A stretch of DNA of 64,000 bases from Deltaproteobacteria bacterium. Its GTDB lineage: Bacteria > Myxococcota > Kuafuiibacteriia > Kuafuiibacteriales > Kuafuiibacteriaceae. Made by a program: the position numbers and the translations under genes. The notes beneath the pieces were generated by a model. It searched no databases and was not told where the DNA came from. It was given only the letters and a program-made list of their open reading frames with translations. Shown one piece after another: positions 17,138-25,501 of the stretch; the first letter of the stretch is position 1; each line of letters starts with the position of its first letter. The stretch lies in NCBI GenBank assembly GCA_016703535.1, contig JADJBV010000001.1:6128001-6192000 (forward strand), written 5' to 3'.

Positions 17138-17776
17138 ATGAACGAAGGAAGACCGCCGCGACCGCCAGATCCCGCCGAAGTCGCGCCGCAGACATTCTTC
17201 GACTACCACCGAACCGTCATCGGCTTTCATGGCACCAAGCGATCGATCGCCAAGCGCCTCGTTGCGGGCGATCCGTTTGGCCCGAGCACCAACGATGACG
17301 ACTGGCTCGGCCACGGGATCTACTTCTGGGAGTACGCGCCCCAAAAGGCCTGGTGGTGGGCAAAGCGCCGTTACGGCAGCAACGCGGCGGTCGTCGGCGC
17401 CACCATCCGACTTGGCCGGTGCCTCGACCTCCTCGACCCCGTCAACACCCGCCTCCTCAAGGCCGGCCACGACGAGATCCAGGCCACCTTTGCGGCCCTC
17501 GGCGCCAAGCCACCGAGGAACGCCAACACCCACAAGTACTTGGACTGCGCCGTCTTCAACCTCGTCTACGCCAAGTTGGGGAAACGAGGCTATGGCGTCG
17601 AGAGCACACGCGCGGTCTTCGTTCCCTTTCTGGGGGGAAAGCTGCCTAGAATGTGGACCAGGAGCGGAGTGTTCGAAGACTCGCACATCCAACTCTGCAT
17701 TCGGGAGCCGGCCAACATCCTCGCGGTTTGGTCGGTCAAAAAGGACGGGAGATATGGAACCGACGAAGAAGCGTGA
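17138..17776 (+). CDS. ADP-ribosyltransferase-like protein, copy 2
   Basis: Same as 8992-9630, including HGTK and GHGIYFWE. The T-to-G change near 17633 lies in the glycine-rich turn (FLGGKL in both copies) and leaves the protein unchanged there. It is kept intact in both elements, which suggests that the operon is under selection. Confidence 0.55.
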   Translation: MNEGRPPRPPDPAEVAPQTFFDYHRTVIGFHGTKRSIAKRLVAGDPFGPSTNDDDWLGHGIYFWEYAPQKAWWWAKRRYGSNAAVVGATIRLGRCLDLLDPVNTRLLKAGHDEIQATFAALGAKPPRNANTHKYLDCAVFNLVYAKLGKRGYGVESTRAVFVPFLGGKLPRMWTRSGVFEDSHIQLCIREPANILAVWSVKKDGRYGTDEEA

Positions 17777-17945
17777 GGCCCTCGTGAAGGCCCAGGTCGA
17801 CGCCATCAAGGAGGGCAACATCGAGGACAAGATCCAAACGCTCATCGACATCGGAGTCCTGACCCGCGATCGCAAGCTCGCCCAGAAGTACAAGACCTGG
17901 GGCAAGACGGTCTCGAGGACCGACGTCGAAGAGCAGGCCAAGTAG
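17754..17945 (+). CDS. Small charged partner of the ART-like protein, copy 2
   Basis: Identical 63-residue ORF to 9608-9799, again overlapping the end of the ART-like gene and preserved in frame. No family recognised. Confidence 0.65.
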   Translation: MEPTKKREALVKAQVDAIKEGNIEDKIQTLIDIGVLTRDRKLAQKYKTWGKTVSRTDVEEQAK

Positions 17946-18481
17946 TCCGCCGCACTCCGTCACGCTGCCCGACTCCAAGCCGAAGCCCCTGGACCTCGGG
18001 CGCCTCCATGGCGGAGGTCGCGATGGTGGCCCCCCAAAGGGGCCGCCGCGACCGCAGCCGCCGCTACAAGAAGCACGGCACTGAGCGCCCGAGGACCAGA
18101 CGACCCACCTCCTCCGGCCACCGCCGCCCGAACACCGATCCCGTGGCCATCACCGACGGCCTCGCGACCACTCCGGCAAGGCCGCGGGGCGATCGGGAGG
18201 GCACCGATGGGCTGGCCGCGCAGTTTTCCGAGGCGCGGGAAATGGGCACGGCTCGAGCGAGGACGAAGAGGCGCGCGTGCGCGACCGCGAGGCCACCGTG
18301 GCACGCACGATCTCGGCAGGATCACCACCGGCCACCGACCAGGCGACGCCGAACGTAGACAACCTTAGTCGCCAGCGGACGGCGCGCACGCGCGGCGACC
18401 GCGATCGGGTTGAGCGATCCGACGCGCGCTGGGCCTGCGCAGAAGACGTCGATCAACTCCTCTCCAGCGGCCTACAGAGCA
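17946..18481. other. Non-coding stretch of copy 2 before the attC-like site
   Basis: Counterpart of 9800-10335, with the two indels mentioned there. No gene is supported. Confidence 0.5.
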
Positions 18482-18559
18482 GCCCAACGACTCCCGCTCA
18501 GCTGCGGCAGGACGGGCGCGCAGCGGCCGGCCGCCGTCAGCTGCAGCGTCTTGTTGGGC
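18482..18559 (-). other. Integron attC-like hairpin downstream of immunity A, copy 2
   Basis: Same 78-bp site as 10336-10413, with GCCCAAC/GTTGGGC ends and asymmetric complementary arms. Confidence 0.65.
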
Positions 18560-18700
18560 TGGGCAAGCCAGGGACGGCCGAGCGGGCTCGGGAGAGGCAT
18601 GCGTTCCGAACGCGAGCCGCCATCGAAGAATGGACCGGACACCTTCTTGAGCTCGGGGACACGCATTTCGACCTCTGGGCAGACTCAACTTCCAGTCGAG

Positions 18701-19201
18701 TCACGGTGCTCTGGGAGGAACCGCATAGGCAGCTGAAAAGCTCAGGAAACCGTCTACCTCAACCACAATCACAATCTCCCTCTGACCACAAACAACATGC
18801 GCCACCCCAGAGGCGCGAATCCTGTCGATATGCCCAACGCTGTCTTTGGTGGTTCCAGTGAACTCCGCGGAGATATCGCTGTGGCGTACGAAAGGTGAAC
18901 TCCGGTCGCACGCCAACGGAATGGCCACGGCAACCTTTGTAAAGCGGCGAACACTGTCGAACCCAAGTCTCATCTCGACGAAGTTGCCGTCGAACAGCGC
19001 TAGTACTGTCGCGCTCGTCGAGGAATGCACGAAGCAAAGCGGCGCGGCTAGGCGAGGGAGTCTTCCAACATCGTGCTCAAGCAATTGGCCGCCTGCATCG
19101 ACTCTGCACGGCTTCGCCAGGCTCACCCGCGGACCAAGGGCTACAGCCGCGAGACTGACAAGCGCAAGCAGTGCTCTGGTACCATTGCTACCTGGATTCA
19201 T
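18701..19201 (-). CDS. Putative exported immunity protein for the metalloprotease tip, copy 2
   Basis: Same 166-residue signal-peptide protein as 10555-11055. Here its ATG overlaps the end of the intact toxin ORF by 14 bp, the classic toxin-immunity overlap and the best evidence for its role. An exported immunity protein implies that the metalloprotease acts in the periplasm or that the producer must be protected there. The protein family is unrecognised. Confidence 0.72.
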   Translation of the reverse strand: MNPGSNGTRALLALVSLAAVALGPRVSLAKPCRVDAGGQLLEHDVGRLPRLAAPLCFVHSSTSATVLALFDGNFVEMRLGFDSVRRFTKVAVAIPLACDRSSPFVRHSDISAEFTGTTKDSVGHIDRIRASGVAHVVCGQREIVIVVEVDGFLSFSAAYAVPPRAP

Positions 19202-20420
19202 GCTGGCCCTTCACCAGCTCAACGTCATAGCAGACGAGGCCGGTCGAGTAGAGGACACACCCATCCTTCGAGTAGTACTGCTCGCGGGTGGGAAGGCGGA
19301 GCTCACGTCGAATCTTGTTCACAGCTCCCTCGGTCTCACCGGGCTCCGGATCACCCGGATCAGGATCCCCAAGCGTGAAATACCGGACTCCGCCCATTAC
19401 GCTTAGATCGGCCTCGGACTTCACTACTGCTCGATGGAACAGCTCATGGAAGAAGGTGAAGCCCACGGAATGTGCTCCTACAACCGGGTCGGTTATGTTC
19501 TGTGGGCCCTTCTGGAAAGCAAAGTCGCGAAAGTCGATCTCGATAGCTCCCGGCGCGAAATTGAACGGTGTGCGAGGCGATGGGCTAGTATCACCTGGGT
19601 GGTTCACGCCCCCAGCGAAGTCGGTACCGAAAGCCTCCGAAGATCCATTATTTGCTTCGACCTCGATGACGCTCGGATCTGCGATGGCATCAAGCAAAAC
19701 GTCGCGAGCGAAAGACGAGAACCGTGGGGCCACGCTGTCTGAGGTAGACCGAACGATCAAGTGACCGCGCTGGCACGCGGTGGCGAGGGATTCCGCTTCG
19801 GAACACACATCCAGGTCGAGACCGGTGATGAACCGAAGGGCGCTCAGAAGCTGCGCGACCTCAAGATCACCGACCTTTCGGAGACTAATCTTGCGACCCG
19901 TCGGATCCCGGTGGTTGACTGGGTCGTTCGCAAAGCCCGCGTACAGGTTGGGGCTGTCCGCGTATCCACTGGGGTCCACTTGGAGGAACGTCCCCATCCT
20001 GGGGTCGTAGACGCATGCGCTCGCGAGGTAGAGCCCGGCCTCAGGATGCACGAGGTGAGACTGGAATATCGGCCCGTTGCCATCGGGGCTGACCGGGCGC
20101 ACCGGGTGACGGGTGCCGCCTTGGAGGGCGACAAGGGGGTGCACGCAGCGAATGCCGACCAAGTCGAGTGTGAAGCGCTGGACCTTGAGGTCCGAGGCGT
20201 CGGCCACGGTCCCGACGGGGACCTCGAGGCGGGCGAGGGGCGCCGGATTGAAGGTGGCGCGGGGCGCGATTGGATACACCGGGCCCCTGGCATTGGAGGG
20301 CTTCAGCTCTGATGGCGTGATGGTTGCTGCGACGGCCTCGCCGCCTTGGCTCAACGCGAAGGACGTGGCCAAGGCGATGACCGTGAGAACTCCGCGGCCG
20401 CTATTGACCACCGGTGGCAT
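19188..20420 (-). CDS. Secreted mini-Rhs protein with zinc metalloprotease tip
   Basis: A protein of 410 residues from ATG 20420; codons upstream of this Met look non-coding. A Sec-type signal peptide (VLTVIALATSFAL, cleavage near AVAA) is followed by about 110 residues and the Rhs repeat-associated core HPEAGLYLASACVYDPRMGTFLQVDP, continuing DSPNLYAGF, NDPVN and RDPTG. No YD-repeat shell is present. The tip has TFFHELFHRA, an HExxH zinc site, and C-terminal RRELRLPTREQYY, a pattern seen in M91-like Rhs metallopeptidase tips. The element junction falls at FLQVDP, so the first 143 residues are resident and the rest was brought in by the element. Lack of the shell makes T6SS loading unlikely; export by Sec is inferred. 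Confidence 0.78.
   Translation of the reverse strand: MPPVVNSGRGVLTVIALATSFALSQGGEAVAATITPSELKPSNARGPVYPIAPRATFNPAPLARLEVPVGTVADASDLKVQRFTLDLVGIRCVHPLVALQGGTRHPVRPVSPDGNGPIFQSHLVHPEAGLYLASACVYDPRMGTFLQVDPSGYADSPNLYAGFANDPVNHRDPTGRKISLRKVGDLEVAQLLSALRFITGLDLDVCSEAESLATACQRGHLIVRSTSDSVAPRFSSFARDVLLDAIADPSVIEVEANNGSSEAFGTDFAGGVNHPGDTSPSPRTPFNFAPGAIEIDFRDFAFQKGPQNITDPVVGAHSVGFTFFHELFHRAVVKSEADLSVMGGVRYFTLGDPDPGDPEPGETEGAVNKIRRELRLPTREQYYSKDGCVLYSTGLVCYDVELVKGQHESR
19971..19989 (-). other. Recombination core repeat, copy 3 (resident Rhs junction)
   Basis: The same 19 bp. To its right is unique resident Rhs sequence (encoding YDPRMGT); to its left is the element-borne tip. This is the resident half-site that defines the insertion point. 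Confidence 0.8.
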
Positions 20421-20509
20421 GACGAACTGGCCAGAGGTTAGCACCGGTCCACCCAAAGCGCTTCTCCCGCATAAATCGACATTTCCCGGGCGGCAGGGCG
20501 CCACGCAAA

Positions 20510-20531
20510 CGGGCCCGACCGATCGGGCCCG
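20510..20531 (-). terminator. Hairpin between methyltransferase and Rhs genes
   Basis: Perfect 9-bp stem CGGGCCCGA-CCGA-TCGGGCCCG without a strong T-run. It lies after the minus-strand methyltransferase stop (20609) and before the Rhs start (20420), so it probably separates the two transcripts. Confidence 0.5.
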
Positions 20532-20608
20532 CTGAGTTCTCACCCTTGAGCCAAGTGTGCCTTCGAGTTGCGGATCGACTCGACCGGCTCCGTGCGGCAC
20601 CTGCAACC

Positions 20609-21244
20609 TCAACCGCCGAGTTGGAAGTTTCGGGCCTTCGACGCCCGGCGGCGGGACAGCTCGACGCCGATCGCGCTGAGGCCCTCCTCATTGGCGACCG
20701 CGAGCATGGTGCCAACGCCACAAAAGGGATCAACGACCGTTCGACAGGCGGTGTGTTTCAGCAGGAATCGCGCGACGGCCCGACAAACGTCCACGCCCAT
20801 GGCCCGGGACCACGGCATCTCACCCAGGGCTGGGAGGACGTCGGCGCTCGACTGGGCGGGGGTCAGGCGGAGCCCTCGAGAGAAGCAGAGGAGGTGGGCG
20901 TAGGCCGGGCGTCCAAAACCGACGGTGCCCGGCGTCGCCCGACACACGACCTTGTGCCAGAGGAGGTGACTCCCGGCCCGCTCGGCACCGACGGAAACCA
21001 GGTAGCCTTTGTCGATCCAACGACCGTCGTGTTTGACGTCGGTCTGAAAGAAGATCGTGACCGCCTCATCCGTGACTTGTCGACAGGCGAGCTCGGCGGT
21101 CGTTGTAAACCACTGCTTCCAACCGTCGACGCCGAGCTGGGGGAGCTCGGAGTGGTCGGGCATCGAGGTCACGATCGCGTGTTCGGTGGTCAGCCTCGCG
21201 GCCTGGAGCCAAGCCACGCCGTCACCATGGTGAACGGTCCGCAT
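20609..21244 (-). CDS. SAM-dependent methyltransferase (DNA/RNA methylase-like)
   Basis: A protein of 211 residues. Near the C-terminus VVDPFCGVGTMLAVANEEGLSAIGVELS is a clear SAM-binding motif I followed by the acidic residue of motif II. The N-terminal part has SMPDHSELP, at the place of a catalytic motif in amino-methylases, then a Rossmann-like body. The order (catalytic-like motif before motif I) suits the beta class of N6/N4 methylases. No restriction partner is visible. It lies just upstream of the Rhs gene but is separated by a hairpin, so a functional link is doubtful. Substrate unknown. Confidence 0.75.
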   Translation of the reverse strand: MRTVHHGDGVAWLQAARLTTEHAIVTSMPDHSELPQLGVDGWKQWFTTTAELACRQVTDEAVTIFFQTDVKHDGRWIDKGYLVSVGAERAGSHLLWHKVVCRATPGTVGFGRPAYAHLLCFSRGLRLTPAQSSADVLPALGEMPWSRAMGVDVCRAVARFLLKHTACRTVVDPFCGVGTMLAVANEEGLSAIGVELSRRRASKARNFQLGG

Positions 21245-21446
21245 TCAGCTTCGGTGGTTCGGCCCAACGACGACGCTCACCGGCCCGATCTCGCAGGGCC
21301 CCTCTAGCCTTGTCAACTTGGGTGCCGTCGGGGCGCGCCCTCGGCGGCCCCGCCCCAGGACCCCGCTCGTACCGCGCCCCAATGGCCCACTCCGTGGCCG
21401 CCCCGCCCTCACCCGCCGCCGATAAGCCCTGGGCCAGGAGGCACCC

Positions 21447-22793
21447 ATGTCGATCAAGAGGATCCCAACGGCGTCGCGCCCGGTCATCGACGGCCTGGAG
21501 GCCCTGCAGTCCTTCCGGCTGACCAAAGCTCGGGCGCTGGCCGAGGGGACCCAGGTGCCGGTGCCGATCCTCCCGAAGGAGCAGGCTCTTCCCGCGCGGG
21601 TGAAGGGGGTGGTCGAGGCCATCGATCGGCTGCTGCCCCGTCTCCTCGCGGAGAAGTCTCTGACCTTGGGCACGCTCTTCGGCGTAGAAGAAGAACATGC
21701 CCGGGGCCAGAGCACGCCCTGGCATCGAACGATCGCCGGCGCCAACGCGCTCGCGGTGGCGGGGCTGGCGGCCGAGCTCACCAAACAGGTCTCAGGCGTC
21801 GGCGATCTCTGCACCATGGCCCTCGGCCTCCACGCCGGCTGGAAGGGCGCGGGCGGCTTCGGCTACCTGACCCACTGGGCCTTCGACAACTATGACCAGC
21901 TCGGTGATCTGGCCCTGGAGTTCCAGCTGCACCACGAGCTGCCGGGCGACGTCGCGACCTGGCAGCCGGCGGTGAGCGTGTACTCCTCGGGCGTCGCCAT
22001 GTTGCCGCTCCTCTTGTCGGCCCTGGCCCTCGAGCCGAGCGTGGGGCTGGGGAGCGCGGCCCTCTCCTTCTTGGGTGGCGCGGTGATCACGCCTCTGTCT
22101 CACCAGTGGCAACACATCAAGGCCCCCGAGTGGGTGCAGGCCCTGCGGCGGGTCGGGATCGTTGGCACGCCCCAAGATCATCACCGGCACCACGGCGGGG
22201 ATGCTCGAGGTTTGGTGGAAGGTGAACGACCTCGCCAGCACGTGGGTAGCTACGACATCCTGAGCGGCCACTTGGGAGGAAGCGTCAACGAGCTCTTCGA
22301 CAAGCTGGAGATCCCGCGACGCCTGGAGCGGACCATCTTTCTCCTGACGGAGAAGATGACCGGGACGGGCGTGGAGCCCAACGCCTGGAAGGAGTATCCA
22401 GAGCTCAAGCAGATCTGGACCGCACCACCGAGCGAGCGAGAGGCCGTGAAGCGGACGCTCCGACTGGCTCGGTTGCGGCAGAACCTCGAGACCAAGACCG
22501 CGCAGCTCGCCGACGCCCAGGCCCGGGGACCGATCGATGAACCCTCGCGTGTGGTGATCGCAAGTTATCCTGCAAAGATCGCCAAGATGGAGGTTCAGCT
22601 CAAGGCCCTGGAGTCCGGCCTGGATCCGATCGTCGCTGAGCTGACGGGGGCCGAACGGGAGTTGAGCGCCCTCTCCACCCCTCTCGGCCTGCGGGCGCAG
22701 GGGGGCCGAGAGTCCCGACTGAAGGCCGCTCAGGCGAGGTGGACCCAAGCCATCGCCCAGCTCAAAGAGGCGGCGCCCTGGCTCTTGGCCTGA
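21447..22793 (+). CDS. CarF/TMEM189 (plasmanylethanolamine desaturase)-like protein with C-terminal coiled coil
   Basis: A protein of 448 residues; AGGAGG five bases before the ATG fixes the start. The family histidines are visible: H133 and D137 in THWAFDNYD, H152-H153 in FQLHHELP, H219/H223 in HQWQH, and DHHRHH at 244-249, followed by LRRVGIVG- and RRLERTIF-type sequence around them. Hydrophobic stretches near 103-113 and 183-215 fit membrane segments. This family introduces the vinyl-ether bond of plasmalogens; in Myxococcus CarF it serves the response to light and singlet oxygen. Unusual features are a 100-residue N-terminal extension and about 110 C-terminal residues rich in Glu/Lys/Leu that look like a coiled coil. 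Confidence 0.82.
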   Translation: MSIKRIPTASRPVIDGLEALQSFRLTKARALAEGTQVPVPILPKEQALPARVKGVVEAIDRLLPRLLAEKSLTLGTLFGVEEEHARGQSTPWHRTIAGANALAVAGLAAELTKQVSGVGDLCTMALGLHAGWKGAGGFGYLTHWAFDNYDQLGDLALEFQLHHELPGDVATWQPAVSVYSSGVAMLPLLLSALALEPSVGLGSAALSFLGGAVITPLSHQWQHIKAPEWVQALRRVGIVGTPQDHHRHHGGDARGLVEGERPRQHVGSYDILSGHLGGSVNELFDKLEIPRRLERTIFLLTEKMTGTGVEPNAWKEYPELKQIWTAPPSEREAVKRTLRLARLRQNLETKTAQLADAQARGPIDEPSRVVIASYPAKIAKMEVQLKALESGLDPIVAELTGAERELSALSTPLGLRAQGGRESRLKAAQARWTQAIAQLKEAAPWLLA

Positions 22794-22828
22794 TGGACCA
22801 CGGTCGAGATCGTTGGTAGCCCGGCACC

Positions 22829-23731
22829 ATGAAGCCATGGCTCATCGTCTTGCTCCTCAGCGTCGGCGTGCCCGCCCAGCGGATGACCATCGGCTCGGGA
22901 TCCCGGGTGCGCGCCGAGCCGAACGCCCAAGCACAAGAGGTGATCAAGCTGGGGGTGGGGACGGTGTTGACCGTGACCGAGACCAAGCGGGTCGGGGACG
23001 TCGAGTGGCTCCACGTGGTCGCCGAAGCACCGGTGAAGGTCGACGGTTGGATGAGCGCCGCGCTGAGCGTGGCCTACGACGATCACAACCGGGATCATCT
23101 CGCGCTCAACGTCGCTCGCCAGCGCCTGGCCGCGAAGCCGGTGTGGGCCGATGACAAAGACGCGATCAACTTCTTGGGCAAGGCCATGGCTCAGGCCCAA
23201 GATCGGGCGGTGGTCGGGGAGCTCGCTCTGGCGCGGCTGCTCTTGATGCATCGCTCGATCAACGGGGGCACGGCCTACGAAGAGGTCGAGGCTTGGGCCA
23301 AGAAGACCCCGGGCGCCTCCTTCGACGAGCTCGGGGGCGGTTGGATGGTGCCGGCCAGCGCGTACTGGTCGCTCCATGACGCCGCCAAAGACACCCCCGT
23401 CGCCGAGGTGATCGCCTTCGAAGCAGCCAAGGCGCCGATCCCCGGCGAGTGCGAGGGATCCTTGTCCTGCGCGCTGTCGTTGCTCGAATACGGAGAGGGC
23501 CGGTACCTCAGCCTCTACCCGAGGGGCGCCCACTCCGCCGAGATCGTAGAGCGAATGGTCGAGGCTCTGCTCAACTTCGTGGAGCTGCCTTTCGATGAGG
23601 CGGACTCGGCTGAGGTCAACAAGGGGATCTCTTCGCTGAAGAAGATCATCGGCGGCCTGGAACCATCGGCCCAAAAGAAGCTGCTCCCGTCGGTGGCTCG
23701 GATCGAGGCGCGGGGAAAGATCAAGCGTTAG
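22829..23731 (+). CDS. Exported protein with N-terminal SH3b-like domain
   Basis: A protein of 300 residues. A short signal peptide (MKPWLIVLLLSVGVPA) precedes an SH3b-like module at about 20-80 (GSGSRVRAEPNAQAQEV, then VEWLHV and DGWMSAA), a fold that often binds peptidoglycan or peptides. The rest is alpha-helical, perhaps with repeat character, and contains one CEGSLSC pair. It starts 35 bp after the desaturase gene on the same strand, so they may be cotranscribed. The function of the C-terminal part is unknown. Confidence 0.7.
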   Translation: MKPWLIVLLLSVGVPAQRMTIGSGSRVRAEPNAQAQEVIKLGVGTVLTVTETKRVGDVEWLHVVAEAPVKVDGWMSAALSVAYDDHNRDHLALNVARQRLAAKPVWADDKDAINFLGKAMAQAQDRAVVGELALARLLLMHRSINGGTAYEEVEAWAKKTPGASFDELGGGWMVPASAYWSLHDAAKDTPVAEVIAFEAAKAPIPGECEGSLSCALSLLEYGEGRYLSLYPRGAHSAEIVERMVEALLNFVELPFDEADSAEVNKGISSLKKIIGGLEPSAQKKLLPSVARIEARGKIKR

Positions 23732-23911
23732 GGGCCCGCGAGGCGACTCTCCGGGGCCGGCCGAGCGAGGCCTGGCGAGGGCGCCGGCGTCACCCCGTCC
23801 ATGGTCGCTTCGGCCAACCCCGACGACGTCACCGGACCGCGGATCGGCTTTGGTTCGGGGTTCTCCGGCGGTTTTGTCTTAACGGGACTTTGCGTCTAAG
23901 CTCCGAGATCG

Positions 23912-24901
23912 GTGGTCGCGCCTGGAAGTCGCCCCGTGTTGGCCCGCTTCGGGCCCTACGCAATCTTGGAGCGTTTGGGCCAAGGCGGCATGTGCCACGT
24001 CTTTCGGGCCCGGCACGACGAGGCCGATCACGACTGCGCCCTGAAGTTGCTCAAAGAGGAACGGCGGGACGACGCCGCGGTCCGGGACCTCTTCATCACC
24101 GAAGCGGACCTGGCCTTGCTCCTCGACCACCCCAACCTGGTCCGGACCTTCGACGCCGGTGAGGTCGACGGCCGCTACTACATCTCGATGGAGTTGATCG
24201 AAGGTGGCACCCTCTCCCAACTCCTCCACCAGCTCAGCCAACGGCAGGTGGAGTTGCCCATCGACTTCACCCTCTTCATCCTCACGGAGATCTTGGAGGG
24301 CCTGCAGTCGCTGCACACCGCCACCGGCCACACCGGAAGGGAGTTGGGGCTGATCCACCGGGACGTCACGCCCCAGAACATCTTCATGTCCTTCGATGGT
24401 CGGGTGATCTTGGGGGACTTCGGCGTGGCCTTGATCCAGGCCTACGGCGACACCGAACCCGGCCAGGTCTTGGGCAAACTGGGCTACTTGGCGCCGGAGA
24501 TGGTGGTGATGGAGGAGGTCGATCACCGGGCCGATCTCTTCGCCGCCGGGGTGGTGCTCTTCGAGTTGTTGACCGGTGAACGGCTCTACGCCGGCGCCTC
24601 CGAAGAGAAGGTCATGGCCGACATCGCCGACGGCAAGGTGCCCCGGCCCCGCAAGCTCAACGAGTCGATCCACAAGGGCCTCGAGGCGGTGGTGTTGCAG
24701 GCCTTGGCCCGCCGCCCCCGGGATCGCTTCGAGAGCGCCGAGGCCATGGTCTACGCGCTGGAACCCTACTGGTCCAAGAAGGTCGCCAACCCCTACGCGG
24801 TGTCGGCCCTGCTCTCTTCAATATATCGTGACTCCGCCAAAGAGTGGCGGGAGCAGCGGCTGAGCACCAAGACCACCGTCGACGTGCCCCATGGAACTTG
24901 A
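23912..24901 (+). CDS. Ser/Thr protein kinase (Hanks-type)
   Basis: A protein of 329 residues with a complete kinase domain: glycine loop GQGGMCHVF, the Lys in CALKLL, catalytic loop IHRDVTPQNIF, DFG at GDFGVAL and APE-like YLAPEMV. No transmembrane segment or extra sensor is seen after the kinase, so it is probably cytosolic. The start is GTG at 23912; an AT-richer TCTAAGCT patch 10-16 bases before it could be a -10 element with a very short leader. The 3' end overlaps the flavin reductase start by 11 bp. Such kinases with 'VTPQN' loops are abundant in Myxococcota. Confidence 0.9.
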   Translation: MVAPGSRPVLARFGPYAILERLGQGGMCHVFRARHDEADHDCALKLLKEERRDDAAVRDLFITEADLALLLDHPNLVRTFDAGEVDGRYYISMELIEGGTLSQLLHQLSQRQVELPIDFTLFILTEILEGLQSLHTATGHTGRELGLIHRDVTPQNIFMSFDGRVILGDFGVALIQAYGDTEPGQVLGKLGYLAPEMVVMEEVDHRADLFAAGVVLFELLTGERLYAGASEEKVMADIADGKVPRPRKLNESIHKGLEAVVLQALARRPRDRFESAEAMVYALEPYWSKKVANPYAVSALLSSIYRDSAKEWREQRLSTKTTVDVPHGT

Positions 24902-25487
24902 TCCCTCCGCCCTGGATCGCCAGGGCCGTTATCGCCTGATGACCGCGGCGATCGTGCCCCGTCCGATCGCCTGGATCAGCACCTTGTCCGCCGAGGGCCA
25001 CCCCAACCTGGCGCCCTTCAGTTTCTTCGGGGCCGTCAGCTCCGAGCCGCCGATCGTCAGCTTGTCGGTCGGGCGACGGCGCGGACAAAAGAAGGACACG
25101 GCGCAGAACCTGCTCGCGACCGGTGAAGGGGTGCTGCACATCGTGTCGGCGACCCTCGCCCGGGCGATGGTGCATACCTCGGCCGAGGTTGGCCCCGAGG
25201 TCGATGAGTTCGAGTTGGCGAGCTTGACCAAAGCCCCAGCCCAGCGAGTGAAGCCGTGGCGGATCGCCGAGGCCAAGATGGCGCTGGAGGTGCGGGTGCT
25301 TTCGCACCAGGAGGTCGGGCGAGGTCCGGTGGATCTGTTCCTGCTGGAGATCGTCTGGGTCCACCTGGACGAGTCGATCCTGAGCGACGGCCTTCCGGAT
25401 CCGGTGAAGCTCGAGCCGACGGCCCGGCTGGGCGGTCAACTCTACGCGACGATCTGCGAGGTCTTCGAGCTCCCGCGGCCCGAGTGA
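24891..25487 (+). CDS. Flavin reductase-family (FMN-binding split-barrel) protein
   Basis: A protein of 198 residues. MTAAIVPRPIAWISTLSAEG and NLAPFSFFGAVSSEPPIVSLSVG are hallmark segments of the DIM6/NTAB flavin reductase-like family, which binds FMN as a dimer and often supplies reduced flavin or acts as an oxidoreductase. The ATG lies inside the 3' end of the kinase gene, so the two are translationally coupled. The electron donor and partner oxygenase cannot be deduced. Confidence 0.88.
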   Translation: MELDPSALDRQGRYRLMTAAIVPRPIAWISTLSAEGHPNLAPFSFFGAVSSEPPIVSLSVGRRRGQKKDTAQNLLATGEGVLHIVSATLARAMVHTSAEVGPEVDEFELASLTKAPAQRVKPWRIAEAKMALEVRVLSHQEVGRGPVDLFLLEIVWVHLDESILSDGLPDPVKLEPTARLGGQLYATICEVFELPRPE

Positions 25488-25501
25488 GGAACGGCCCGCG
25501 G

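Larger units (their letters stand above)
11843..19989 (-). mobile_element. Rhs-tip integrative element, copy 2 (8147 bp)
   Basis: Second tandem copy, bounded by the core repeats at 11824 and 19971. Its right end is fused in frame to the resident Rhs leader and core, so its tip A is the one displayed by the resident gene. Differences from copy 1 seen by eye: changes in C-runs near 13390-13412, a GC-to-AT substitution near 14131, a lost C near 15444 that breaks the primase, a G/T change near 17633, compensating indels near 18035 and 18260, and the intact GGG near 19326. The near-identity implies recent tandem integration or duplication. Confidence 0.85.

Noticed and set aside
3699..19989. The tandem repeat as an assembly artefact
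   Set aside because: Both outer junctions are unique and the copies differ at several positions. An assembly error is not excluded, but the 3680 and 19971 junctions would remain real with a single copy.
20421..20612. Upstream extension of the Rhs gene to 20612
   Set aside because: The extra 64 residues are Arg/Gly-rich, cross the terminator-like hairpin, and precede a Met that begins a good signal peptide.
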